From NCBI GenBank assembly GCA_002426575.1, contig DIRE01000068.1:22826-43027 (forward strand): DNA of 20,202 bases, in the 5' to 3' direction. This document shows, piece by piece, positions 1-7,994 of this stretch. The first letter of the stretch is position 1. Every line of letters begins with the position of its first letter. The notes under the pieces are model-generated. The model had not been told where the DNA came from and did not search any database. It was given only the letters and a program-made list of their open reading frames with translations. Made by a program: the position numbers and the translations under genes. This stretch comes from Clostridiaceae bacterium UBA5444. GTDB lineage: Bacteria; Bacillota; Clostridia; Clostridiales; Oxobacteraceae.

Positions 1-57
1 AAATAGGCATTTTGGAGCAGCGGAAGCCAATCAACATACCCGATCAAAAAGCCAGTA
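1..57 (+). repeat. Structured intergenic repeat, copy C (partial, cut by window edge)
   Basis: This is the gene-proximal half of the same element seen complete at 9490-9611 and 15669-15798. Bases 1-12 are one inner-stem arm (AAATAGGCATTT). Bases 14-26 are the conserved GGAGCAGCGGAAG block. Bases 31-40 (TCAACATACC) correspond to one outer arm. The following stretch AAAAGCCAGTAGTTGCTTAAA (46-66, read in two parts: AAAAGCC, then AGTTGCTTAAA) also resembles the flank of the copy at 15661-15680. The other half lies outside the window, so pairing cannot be checked here. It ends about 40-55 bases before the start of the lipoprotein gene. Confidence 0.7.
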
Positions 58-97
58 GTTGCTTAAAATATGGTATAAAATTAAAGGGGGAAAAGTT

Positions 98-1747
98 ATG
101 TTTAAAAAGAAAAAGACAATAGCTATTTTACTTGCAAGCCTGCTTCTTATATCATCTATATTAACAGGCTGCGGTGGAACTAAAAAAACTGATGGCGATA
201 AAGATGCATCAAAACAAGGAAGTACTGAAAAGATGAAGCTTCATGTTTTTGGACCTGCAAAGAACAGTAAGTATATTAAGTTCGATGAAAGAGATAAATA
301 CCCTGTATGGAAAGAAGTTCAAAAGATGATAGATGAAGCAAACCTAGATATAGAGTATGAACTTGTTCCTGCAGAACAATATGATGTTGTTATAAAGACA
401 AAAATGGCATCAGGAAGCGGACTCCCTGACATAGTAAACATATCAGCTTTAGATAATACCACAGCACTTAATCTTGCAAAACAGGGAACAATACTTGAAC
501 TTAATTCTCTTATAGATAAGTATGATAATGGCAATATAAAGAAGATGTATAATGAGACATTCCCTTTTGCTAAGAAATTAACTACATCTGCAGATGGCAA
601 TATGTATTGGTTCAGCAATTTGCATAAGAAAACATATAAGGGAACTGAACCTGCACCTGTAGCACTTACAATGCTAATTAGGAAAGACTGGCTCGATAAG
701 TTAAGCCTTCCAGTACCAACTACAGCAGAGGAATATCTCCAAACTTTAAAAAAGATGAAAGAAAACGATGCTAATGGAAATGGCGTAAAAGATGAGGTAA
801 TGTATTATGATCCATCTATGTTTAACGGAGAAATTGCCCAGTGGTTTGGACTTGGAACAGATATAACATCAGTAGATGTTGAGAACAATAAAGTAGTATC
901 ACCTTGGTATCAACCTGGTGTAAAGGATTATTTTGCATATCTTCAAAGGCTTGTTAAAGAGGGGGTACTTGACACAAGCTTAGTTGGAAGCACATGGGAG
1001 CAAAGACAACAGAAGGTAATTGAAAATAAGATTTCATCATTACATGAATATAACTTAGCAGATTATTTAGAGCCTACAATACAAGGAGCAGAAAACCCTG
1101 AGTATATTCCTCTTATGCCCCTCAAAGCAAAAGATGGCATAGAACCTGCAGCACAACTTGAGCCCCCATTCCTTGTATGGTTAAAATATGCTGTTACAAA
1201 GGATTGTAAAAATCCAGAAGCTGCAATTGCATTCTTCGACATTATATACTCAGAAAAGTTTGCAAATCTTGGATTCTGGGGTATTGAAGGAGAGACTTAT
1301 AAAAAGAATGAAGATGGAGCAAACGTATTTATAAATAATGGGTCAGAAGAAGAACAAGCAGCTAGCGGTAAAATAACTGGAAACCAGCTTTTTGGAGATA
1401 CTGTATTTCCACGTGTACAATTTTCTAATCTAGAGTATGAGCTTGATCCTAATAGAGTTTCTAAAGCTAGATCAGAAAATGAGTTAAAAGTTATGGGATA
1501 TAAACCTTATTTCCCAAGCATGAATACAAACTTCTTAGCCATTCCAAGTGAGGAGCAGCTTGAAGAAAAGACAAAAATCTTAAATAATCTAACAACATAT
1601 TCAACAGAGCTTGCAACAAAGCTTGCACTAGGTCAGAAATCCTTAGATGACTGGGATCAATATATGGCAGAGCTTAAAAAGTTAGGACTTGATAGATTAA
1701 TAGAGATAGATCAACAGTTGCTTGACAGATACAATAGTCTGGAATGA
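98..1747 (+). CDS. ABC transporter extracellular solute-binding lipoprotein (LplA/YtcQ type)
   Basis: This 549-residue protein is a predicted membrane-anchored receptor that captures an oligosaccharide or sugar for an ABC importer. It has a lipoprotein signal: lysines at 3-6, a hydrophobic core at 8-22, and the lipobox LTGC with Cys25 as the lipidation site. A DANGNGVKDE segment at about residues 224-233 matches the calcium-binding-loop-like motif common in LplA-type binding proteins. The ATG at 98 is chosen because AAAGGGGGAA lies just before it and the signal peptide begins there; a longer frame from TTG 59 would add 13 non-signal residues that come partly from a repeat flank. No permease gene follows, and the next gene is a membrane-bound AraC-type regulator. 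This resembles the YtcQ/YtdP pairing in Bacillus, with permeases possibly outside the left edge. The substrate cannot be told from sequence. Confidence 0.9.
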   Translation: MFKKKKTIAILLASLLLISSILTGCGGTKKTDGDKDASKQGSTEKMKLHVFGPAKNSKYIKFDERDKYPVWKEVQKMIDEANLDIEYELVPAEQYDVVIKTKMASGSGLPDIVNISALDNTTALNLAKQGTILELNSLIDKYDNGNIKKMYNETFPFAKKLTTSADGNMYWFSNLHKKTYKGTEPAPVALTMLIRKDWLDKLSLPVPTTAEEYLQTLKKMKENDANGNGVKDEVMYYDPSMFNGEIAQWFGLGTDITSVDVENNKVVSPWYQPGVKDYFAYLQRLVKEGVLDTSLVGSTWEQRQQKVIENKISSLHEYNLADYLEPTIQGAENPEYIPLMPLKAKDGIEPAAQLEPPFLVWLKYAVTKDCKNPEAAIAFFDIIYSEKFANLGFWGIEGETYKKNEDGANVFINNGSEEEQAASGKITGNQLFGDTVFPRVQFSNLEYELDPNRVSKARSENELKVMGYKPYFPSMNTNFLAIPSEEQLEEKTKILNNLTTYSTELATKLALGQKSLDDWDQYMAELKKLGLDRLIEIDQQLLDRYNSLE

Positions 1748-1790
1748 CCTATGGTTAGATAAAGAAATCTAAAACTAGTATCATAGCATT

Positions 1791-1827
1791 ACAATGGCAG
1801 ATGGATATAATTCCACTCTGCCATTGT
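1791..1827 (+). terminator. Hairpin between the lipoprotein and regulator genes, no T-tract
   Basis: A perfect 10-bp stem ACAATGGCAG (1791-1800) / CTGCCATTGT (1818-1827) has a further inner TGGA/TCCA pairing. It is followed by GCCGTTGC rather than a run of T. It could stop transcription weakly, or act as a processing or stabilising hairpin that lets the binding protein mRNA accumulate above the regulator mRNA. Confidence 0.45.
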
Positions 1828-1872
1828 GCCGTTGCTAAATACACTTAAAGACTCAATAAGAGGGGGAAGCAT

Positions 1873-4101
1873 GTGTTTAAAAAATTATTTAGTAGTAATA
1901 CATTTAAAAAAACATTTTTCTCATACACTGCTATTTTAGTTATTCCTATAATTGTATTTAGTACAGTTAATATAAATAATGATATAAAAAAGGCTAAACA
2001 AGATGCCTATAATATGAATAAAGCTGATGCAATACGTATATCAGACAATGTAGATAAGAAACTAATAGAACTTAAAAGCATTGGTGAGAGAATGAGCAAT
2101 ACTACATGGGTCAAAAAGCTAATGGTTGATTCTGATGTATATGACGATGAATTTGATATATTAAAAAAAATCGAGCTTAAGAAAGAACTCCATAATATAA
2201 CAAGTGAATCAGGAATTCTAACCTATGGTATGCTTATATATCCAGACAAGCATATGGTTATATCACATCAAGATATATATGATTCAGATTACTTTTTCTC
2301 ACATGTTACTAAATTTGATGAAGAGACAATGGAATTACTTAGAGACTCTGTAGGTAAATATAGTATTTTTAATGTTATGAAACCAGTTAAGATGAAGTTG
2401 TGGGGGAATGAGAGACAAGTTATTCCTGTAATGCAAAGCTTGGAGATGGTAAATAGGCCTAGGGCGGTTCTGGTACTTTTAGTGGATAGCCCGCTTTTAA
2501 AGTCTTCTATACAGCATATTGAAGGATTAGGGCCTGTAAGCATTTCTATATCAGATGATGATGCTCTAGTATACAAAAGAGTAAAAGATGATTTTGATAT
2601 TAACAATAAAAACATGCAAAGCTTTACAATTAACTCTCAAGCATGCAACTGGAAATATGAGATATACTATAATAATAATTCAGATATAATTAATATTAAG
2701 AATGTAGCTGGTTTAATTTGGGTTATAATAATATCACTTATTTTTGGTATGGTTGTTGCTTTTTTCCTAGCTAAAATAAGCTATAAGCCACTTTACGCAC
2801 TTTTAAATAATATATCTATAAGCATAAAAAATGACCATGAAAAGGTAAAAGGGGCATCTTCAGAATATAGCCTTATAGAAAAATCAATTAATCAGCTTAT
2901 AAAAGAAAATAATTATCTTCAGCAAAACATAAAAGACTACAAAAGTGCTGCTAGAGGAAATGCACTCCTTATGCTTATAAGAGGCTACTTTAAAGATGAT
3001 CAGTTGATTAATAGATTAGATGAATTTGGATTAAATTATACTGATGATATGTACTTTTGCACACTCTTGGTTAACTTTGACTACATAAGCGATCTTTCAG
3101 ACATTGAAAAGAGTAAAAAGGTAGAAATAATAACAATTATGGTTATTGAAAAGATAATGAATAAGGCAAAAATAGATTATGAATTATTTGAGGTTGCCAA
3201 TGCTGATAAAGCAATTATAATATCAGCCCCAAATAAGCCTAGTGATGATTTGGTAAAAGATATTGCATTAGAGATAATGGAAGAGATGCAGAAAAGCTCT
3301 ATGATAAGACCTGATATTGTATATGGAAATGTTGAAAAAGGGCTTTTAGGAATAAGTAAGTCTTACTATTTAGCAAACGAGAATCTAAGATACGTAAGGT
3401 TTACAAGGAATAGCATGGCAGTAAACAGAGGGGTATTAGATATTGATGATTATTATTATCCTACTGATTGGGAAATACAGCTTATAAATAATTTGAAATT
3501 AGGAAATTTAACAACTGTAAACAAAATACTAGATGAAATAAAGTCTGAAAACGAAAAGAAAAACCTGTCTGAGAGGGCCATGACAAAATTAGTTCTACTT
3601 ATAATGGAGACCATGGTTAGAGTTTTAAATGAGCTAAATATAGATGGCGAAATATACGAAAAACAATTCTCAAGCAAAATGCAGAGAAGAGATTTACAAG
3701 AGATCTGGAAATATCTATATGAGGTGGGCAAGTTAATATGCGATAGAATAGAATATTCCAATACACCATCAACTGTGGAAATTGGGGGCAAATTATTAGT
3801 TTATGTGAATAAGAATTATAATAGCCCTGATATGTCTTTAAAGGAACTTTCAGATGTGTTTAATATGTCTGTATCTAGTGCTTCTAAAATATTTAAAGAG
3901 GTTACTGGAATTAAATTCTCCGACTACATTAGCAGACTCAGAATGGAGAGAGCAAAAGAGCTTTTGAGGGAAAAGAACTTAGACATAAATAAGGTTGCAA
4001 ATATGGTAGGCTATGAAAATACTTATTCATTTAAAAGGGCTTTCGTTCGCTATGAAGGTGTAAAGCCGGATGAATATATATCATTAGTAAGTAATCTATA
4101 A
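1873..4101 (+). CDS. Membrane-anchored AraC-family transcriptional regulator (YtdP/YesN-like sensor)
   Basis: This 742-residue one-component regulator senses an extracellular ligand and controls transcription. A first membrane segment is at about residues 13-32. An extracytoplasmic sensor region of roughly 240 residues follows. A second membrane segment (AGLIWVIIISLIFGMVV) is at about 279-302. A linker and cytoplasmic region lead to a two-helix-turn-helix AraC domain from about 638 to the end, with LKELSDVFNMSVSSASKIFKE-type and INKVANMVGYENTYSFKRAF-type recognition helices (each quoted only in part). The start is GTG at 1873, six bases after AGGGGG; an ATG two bases earlier is in another frame. 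It lies 125 bp after a sugar-binding lipoprotein gene, so its likely target is that transporter. It is the regulator type found beside LplA-type binding proteins in Firmicutes. The signal it detects is unknown. Confidence 0.88.
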   Translation: MFKKLFSSNTFKKTFFSYTAILVIPIIVFSTVNINNDIKKAKQDAYNMNKADAIRISDNVDKKLIELKSIGERMSNTTWVKKLMVDSDVYDDEFDILKKIELKKELHNITSESGILTYGMLIYPDKHMVISHQDIYDSDYFFSHVTKFDEETMELLRDSVGKYSIFNVMKPVKMKLWGNERQVIPVMQSLEMVNRPRAVLVLLVDSPLLKSSIQHIEGLGPVSISISDDDALVYKRVKDDFDINNKNMQSFTINSQACNWKYEIYYNNNSDIINIKNVAGLIWVIIISLIFGMVVAFFLAKISYKPLYALLNNISISIKNDHEKVKGASSEYSLIEKSINQLIKENNYLQQNIKDYKSAARGNALLMLIRGYFKDDQLINRLDEFGLNYTDDMYFCTLLVNFDYISDLSDIEKSKKVEIITIMVIEKIMNKAKIDYELFEVANADKAIIISAPNKPSDDLVKDIALEIMEEMQKSSMIRPDIVYGNVEKGLLGISKSYYLANENLRYVRFTRNSMAVNRGVLDIDDYYYPTDWEIQLINNLKLGNLTTVNKILDEIKSENEKKNLSERAMTKLVLLIMETMVRVLNELNIDGEIYEKQFSSKMQRRDLQEIWKYLYEVGKLICDRIEYSNTPSTVEIGGKLLVYVNKNYNSPDMSLKELSDVFNMSVSSASKIFKEVTGIKFSDYISRLRMERAKELLREKNLDINKVANMVGYENTYSFKRAFVRYEGVKPDEYISLVSNL

Positions 4102-4104
4102 CAT

Positions 4105-4147
4105 AGAATGCTGCAAGCCAATTTAATTGGCTGCAGCATTCTTTATT
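4105..4147 (+). terminator. Rho-independent terminator after the AraC-type regulator gene
   Basis: The left arm at 4105-4121 pairs with 4127-4142 (AGAATGCTGC and AGCCAA against TTGGCT and GCAGCATTCT) with one bulged A at 4115. The loop is TTTAA, followed by TTTATTT. It starts three bases after the stop codon. Confidence 0.85.
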
Positions 4148-4319
4148 TAATAAGGAGCATCCCGCAAAGCTTTGAAATATTAATTGAAAGCGTACCATCT
4201 ATAATATTATATTTTTTGTTATCATCTAAAATATCATACTGTTTTACGTTTTGTATATTCAAATATTGTTAAAATACATAATATATACTATACATATACT
4301 GTGGAGGGGGGCAAATATT

Positions 4320-6242
4320 ATGTATCACGATTCTCATAATATCTTTTATAGAAATCCATTTGGGGCAGTCGAAACAAATACAAATATTAAGCTCAGGCTT
4401 GAGCTTTCACCATGTGATTCTTTAGATGACGTATCTATAAAATCAGTATATATTAGGCTTTGGAAAAACGACTTTAAAGAAGAGAAAATACCTATGAAAA
4501 AAGTCGACTCTTATAATAATATATATGAAGTAGATTTTATCTCCCCTAATACTCCCATGATTCTCTGGTATTATTTTATTGTGGAATTAAGCAATGAAAG
4601 TTCATATTATTATGGCAATAATGATGAACTACTTGGGGGAGTTGGCAAGGTATATGATCACCCGCCTGCCTCCTACCAAATAACTGTATATAAATCAGGC
4701 TTTGAAACTCCTTCTTGGTTTAAAGATGCAGTAGTATACCAGATATTTGTTGACAGATTTAATAAAAGTAAAAATAGCATGGGCCATGTAAAACCCGACT
4801 CAATATTTCATAAAGATTGGTATGAGGATCCCTACCCTATAGATAAGTCCGCTAAAGAGAACGATGTTTGTAATGACTTCTTTGGAGGGGATTTGTTAGG
4901 CATTATAGAAAAACTTGATTATTTAAAAAGTCTTGGCGTAAGTGCAATCTATTTAAATCCAATATTTAAAGCTAAATCTAACCATAAATATGACACTGGA
5001 GATTATATGAATATAGACACCATGTTTGGAGAAAATGAAACATTTAAATTGTTATGCGACTCTGCCGAAAGACTAGGTATTTCAATAATACTTGATGGGG
5101 TGTTTAGCCATACAGGCAGTGATAGTATATATTTTAATAAATATGGCACCTATGATTCTATTGGTGCATACAAATCAAAATATTCACCCTATTATTCATG
5201 GTATAAATTCAAAGATCATCCTAATGACTATGAATGTTGGTGGGGAGTAAAAACCCTTCCAAATGTAAATGAATTAGATGCAGGCTTTATGGATTATATT
5301 ATTGAAAATGATGAAAGCGTAATAAGTAATTGGATGGGAAAGGGTGCTCAAGGCTGGAGATTAGATGTGGTGGATGAACTTCCAGATGAGTTTTTAAAAC
5401 ACTTACGAAAAAGAGTAAAATCCATAGATAAAGATGCCATAATAATAGGGGAGGTATGGGAGGATGCTTCAAACAAGGTAAGCTACGATAAATTAAAAGA
5501 ATACCTGCTTGGAGAAGAGATTGACTCTGCCATGAATTATCCTCTTAGAGATGGGCTCATAAAATTTTTATTAGGTCAAATAGATGGTAAATACTTAAAC
5601 AGCATAATAATGAGCCTTAATGAAAACTACCCGATTCACTCATTCTATTCAGCCCTTAATATAGCAGGAACTCACGATACCGCAAGGATTATAAATTTAC
5701 TTGGCAAAAATATAAATGATGATCTTGCACCTTTAACCGCTGAAAAAGAGGAATTGGCCATAAAAAGGCTAAAGCTAATATCTCTATTTCAAATGACTTT
5801 CCCTGGCGCTCCTTGCATATACTATGGAGATGAAGCAGGCCTTCAAGGTTCTATTGATCCATTTAATAGAAGAACCTACCCTTGGGGATTAGAAAATAAA
5901 TATATATTAAACTGGTATAAAAAAGTTACTAATATAAGAAACAGCTTTGACATGCTAAGAACAGGTGATTTCATCCCTTTGCTCTATGAAAAAGATGTAT
6001 ATGGCTATGTCCGCTTAATTAAAAAGGGCAGGGATGTTTTTGGAGAAAGCAGAAATAATGGATTTGCACTAGTATTATTTAATAGAAGTGAATTTGAAAC
6101 TTTAAAACTTAATATAAACTTAAGCATATGGAATGTTGAAACCCTGTATGATATTTTAGACGATAATAAAAAATATTGTGTTATAGATGGTATACTTTCA
6201 ATTAATATTCCAGAGCTTTGTGGGATGCTTCTTATTAGGTAA
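4320..6242 (+). CDS. Cytoplasmic GH13 alpha-glucan hydrolase (cyclomaltodextrinase/neopullulanase-like)
   Basis: This 640-residue enzyme of glycoside hydrolase family 13 is predicted to cleave alpha-glucan oligosaccharides. An N-terminal beta-sandwich-like region spans about residues 1-130. The catalytic barrel begins at WFKDAVVYQIFVDRFN. Conserved region I is DGVFSHTG (Asp259). Region II is GWRLDVVDE (nucleophile Asp349). Region III is IIGEVWED (acid/base Glu378). Region IV is GTHDTAR (Asp453). All catalytic positions are intact. No signal peptide is visible, so it should act inside the cell on imported maltodextrin or glycogen-derived chains. The ATG at 4320 follows GGAGGGGG by nine bases; an upstream in-frame extension is AT-rich and unlike the family. 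It converges with the glycogen synthesis genes, which fits a role in intracellular glucan turnover. The exact specificity (cyclomaltodextrinase, neopullulanase or alpha-amylase) is not settled by sequence. Confidence 0.88.
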   Translation: MYHDSHNIFYRNPFGAVETNTNIKLRLELSPCDSLDDVSIKSVYIRLWKNDFKEEKIPMKKVDSYNNIYEVDFISPNTPMILWYYFIVELSNESSYYYGNNDELLGGVGKVYDHPPASYQITVYKSGFETPSWFKDAVVYQIFVDRFNKSKNSMGHVKPDSIFHKDWYEDPYPIDKSAKENDVCNDFFGGDLLGIIEKLDYLKSLGVSAIYLNPIFKAKSNHKYDTGDYMNIDTMFGENETFKLLCDSAERLGISIILDGVFSHTGSDSIYFNKYGTYDSIGAYKSKYSPYYSWYKFKDHPNDYECWWGVKTLPNVNELDAGFMDYIIENDESVISNWMGKGAQGWRLDVVDELPDEFLKHLRKRVKSIDKDAIIIGEVWEDASNKVSYDKLKEYLLGEEIDSAMNYPLRDGLIKFLLGQIDGKYLNSIIMSLNENYPIHSFYSALNIAGTHDTARIINLLGKNINDDLAPLTAEKEELAIKRLKLISLFQMTFPGAPCIYYGDEAGLQGSIDPFNRRTYPWGLENKYILNWYKKVTNIRNSFDMLRTGDFIPLLYEKDVYGYVRLIKKGRDVFGESRNNGFALVLFNRSEFETLKLNINLSIWNVETLYDILDDNKKYCVIDGILSINIPELCGMLLIR

Positions 6243-6266
6243 AATATATAAAGTCAACAATAGATT

Positions 6267-6322
6267 AATAAAGAATACTTGATTATCTTAAATGAAAGCC
6301 AATCAAGTATTCTTTATTTTAA
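6267..6322 (+). terminator. Strong terminator after the GH13 gene
   Basis: A perfect 18-bp stem pairs 6267-6284 (AATAAAGAATACTTGATT) with 6301-6318. The 16-base loop and following TTTT make a good rho-independent terminator for rightward transcription. Confidence 0.88.
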
Positions 6323-6331
6323 CAATATTTG

Positions 6332-6372
6332 AATATAAAAAACAAAACAGTCCACAAACTTATTTGTGGACT
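6332..6372 (-). terminator. Terminator of the leftward glycogen operon
   Basis: A perfect 10-bp stem (6349-6358 with 6363-6372, AGTCCACAAA/TTTGTGGACT) closes a four-base loop. On the minus strand it is followed by TTTTGTTTTTT. It lies eight bases beyond the stop codon of the second glycogen synthase-like gene. Confidence 0.87.
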
Positions 6373-6379
6373 AGCGGAG

Positions 6380-7792
6380 TTAATATTGTGGTATTAGCTC
6401 TTTAAATATTTCTATATATTCAGGTATTACTCTGTCCCATGACCAATCAGCTTTCATGGCGTTTTTAATCATACTTTTCCAAGTATCTGTGTTGTATAGC
6501 AATATAGCTTGTTCTAATGCCTGTATAAAATTTTCATTTGTAAAATTATTAAAGAGGAAGCCATTAGATTTTGTGGGGCTTTCATTAAAATCTATAACGG
6601 TATCTTTAAGTCCACCAGTATTATGAACTATAGGAATGGTTCCATATCTCATTGCATAAACTGCTGCAAGGCCTCCGGCTTCATAGCTTGAAGGCATAAC
6701 AAACATATCAGACCCAGCATATATTCTTTTAGCTAATGGTGAATCAAACCCAATATTTACTGATACGCTGTTCGGGTATTTTTGTTGTATCCCTTCTAAT
6801 ATTTTTTCATAATACATGTTTCCAGTTCCAAGTAGTACAAATTGAAACTTGCTTTTGTCCATGTTCTCCAGTGCATTTATTATAAGATCAATTCCCTTTT
6901 CACTATTAATTCTTGTAATAGATGCAATAAGTGGGACGTCTGATATGGGGAGATTAAGTTCTTCTTGCAGAAGGTGCTTATTTTCCTTTTTATCCTCAAT
7001 TGTATCTATACTGTAAGGTATCTTTATTTCATTGCTGTTTAAGGGATTGTACTTTTTAGTATCTATTCCATTTAGTATGCCTTTAAACTTCATTCCTTTT
7101 TCACTTAAGAGCTTGTCCATACCCTCCCCAAACTCAGACGTTAATATCTCTTCTCTATAATTTTTGCTTACAGTTGTTATATAGTCAGAGTAGAGTATGC
7201 CAGCTTTCATGAAGTTTAATGTATCAGGATATCCTATATTAATTAAATCTTCTTCATTAGGGGAATAATCTTTCACATAATCATCAGATATTGAGCCTTG
7301 GTACTTTAGGTTGTGTATTGTGAATATGGTTTTGATATCTAAGTTGCTCCATTTTAATAGTAGGGGTATAAATCCCGTGTGCCAATCATTTAAATATATT
7401 ATATCTGGTTTAAACGGGATGTATTTAAGCATTTCAACCACTGCTTTGCAAAAGAATAGGAAACGCTCGCCATCATCATAATAGTTATATATATTATCCC
7501 TATTAAAGTACCAATGGTTCCCTATAAAATATGTTGGCACATTTTTTCCAGAAGGGTCTGTTTTAACAATGCAGGATTGAAATCTATCCCCCATTGGTAC
7601 AGAATAATCATATTTATACTTTAGATTATAGGGTACATCTCTATAAAGAGGCATAACCCTTCGTATATCTATTTTATCAAAGCTGAGTGATAATGCGTTT
7701 GGAAGCCCGTAACTTACATCAGCTAAGCCTCCTACCTTAGCATAAGTGTCACACTCAGCTGCAACATAAAGAATTCTAAGCCTTCTTCTCAT
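6380..7792 (-). CDS. Second glycogen synthase-like GT5 glycosyltransferase (divergent GlgA paralogue)
   Basis: This 470-residue GT5 family protein is expected to transfer glucose from ADP-glucose to an alpha-1,4-glucan end. The N-terminal Rossmann domain begins RILYVAAE with KVGGLADV (Lys19), where the usual motif is KTGGLADV. The C-terminal domain has the acceptor-side motif SYEAGGLAAVYAMRYG (Glu371) and the family hallmark NTGGLKDTV. The canonical FEPCGL motif is altered to YEAGGL, so the conserved Pro-Cys pair is lost while Glu is kept. The start ATG follows GAGGTGG. It is the last gene of the leftward run and lies 13 bases after the phosphorylase stump. It differs enough from the upstream GlgA that it may prefer another acceptor or play a supporting role. 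GT5 membership is secure; the exact activity is not. Confidence 0.85.
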   Translation of the reverse strand: MRRRLRILYVAAECDTYAKVGGLADVSYGLPNALSLSFDKIDIRRVMPLYRDVPYNLKYKYDYSVPMGDRFQSCIVKTDPSGKNVPTYFIGNHWYFNRDNIYNYYDDGERFLFFCKAVVEMLKYIPFKPDIIYLNDWHTGFIPLLLKWSNLDIKTIFTIHNLKYQGSISDDYVKDYSPNEEDLINIGYPDTLNFMKAGILYSDYITTVSKNYREEILTSEFGEGMDKLLSEKGMKFKGILNGIDTKKYNPLNSNEIKIPYSIDTIEDKKENKHLLQEELNLPISDVPLIASITRINSEKGIDLIINALENMDKSKFQFVLLGTGNMYYEKILEGIQQKYPNSVSVNIGFDSPLAKRIYAGSDMFVMPSSYEAGGLAAVYAMRYGTIPIVHNTGGLKDTVIDFNESPTKSNGFLFNNFTNENFIQALEQAILLYNTDTWKSMIKNAMKADWSWDRVIPEYIEIFKELIPQY

Positions 7793-7805
7793 TTAACCAC
7801 CTCTT

Positions 7806-7991
7806 CTAAAATTCAATCTTTTTTAGATTCCATATACTTTTGTTATAATCTTCTATACTTCTATCACTAGAGAAAAAACCAGAGTTTGCAATATTTATTA
7901 TGGATTTTTCATACCATAGGCTAGGCTGCCTAAAATCTCTCTCAAGCCTTTCATGAGTGTTTGCATAGTCCTCAAAATCCCTAAGCACCAT
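7806..7991 (-). pseudogene. glgP: C-terminal stump of glycogen phosphorylase
   Basis: This 61-codon open frame encodes only the last part of a GT35 glycogen/starch phosphorylase. The segments VLRDFEDY, then INIANSGFFSSDRSIEDY and SIWNLKK match the conserved tail of the family (VLxDFxxY; NIAxxGxFSSDRTIxxY; IWxI). A full phosphorylase has about 750-830 residues with a pyridoxal phosphate lysine; none of that is present. The frame opens four bases after the stop of the upstream glgA, with no ribosome binding site before its ATG, and it contains no internal stop. This looks like the remainder of an in-place deletion that removed over 90 percent of glgP between two glgA genes. A short coupled peptide could still be made, but enzyme activity is not possible. 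Confidence 0.85.
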
Positions 7992-7994
7992 CTG

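Noticed and set aside
59..97. Longer start for the lipoprotein gene
   Set aside because: It would place 13 non-signal residues ahead of a clear lipoprotein signal, and the ribosome binding site supports ATG 98.
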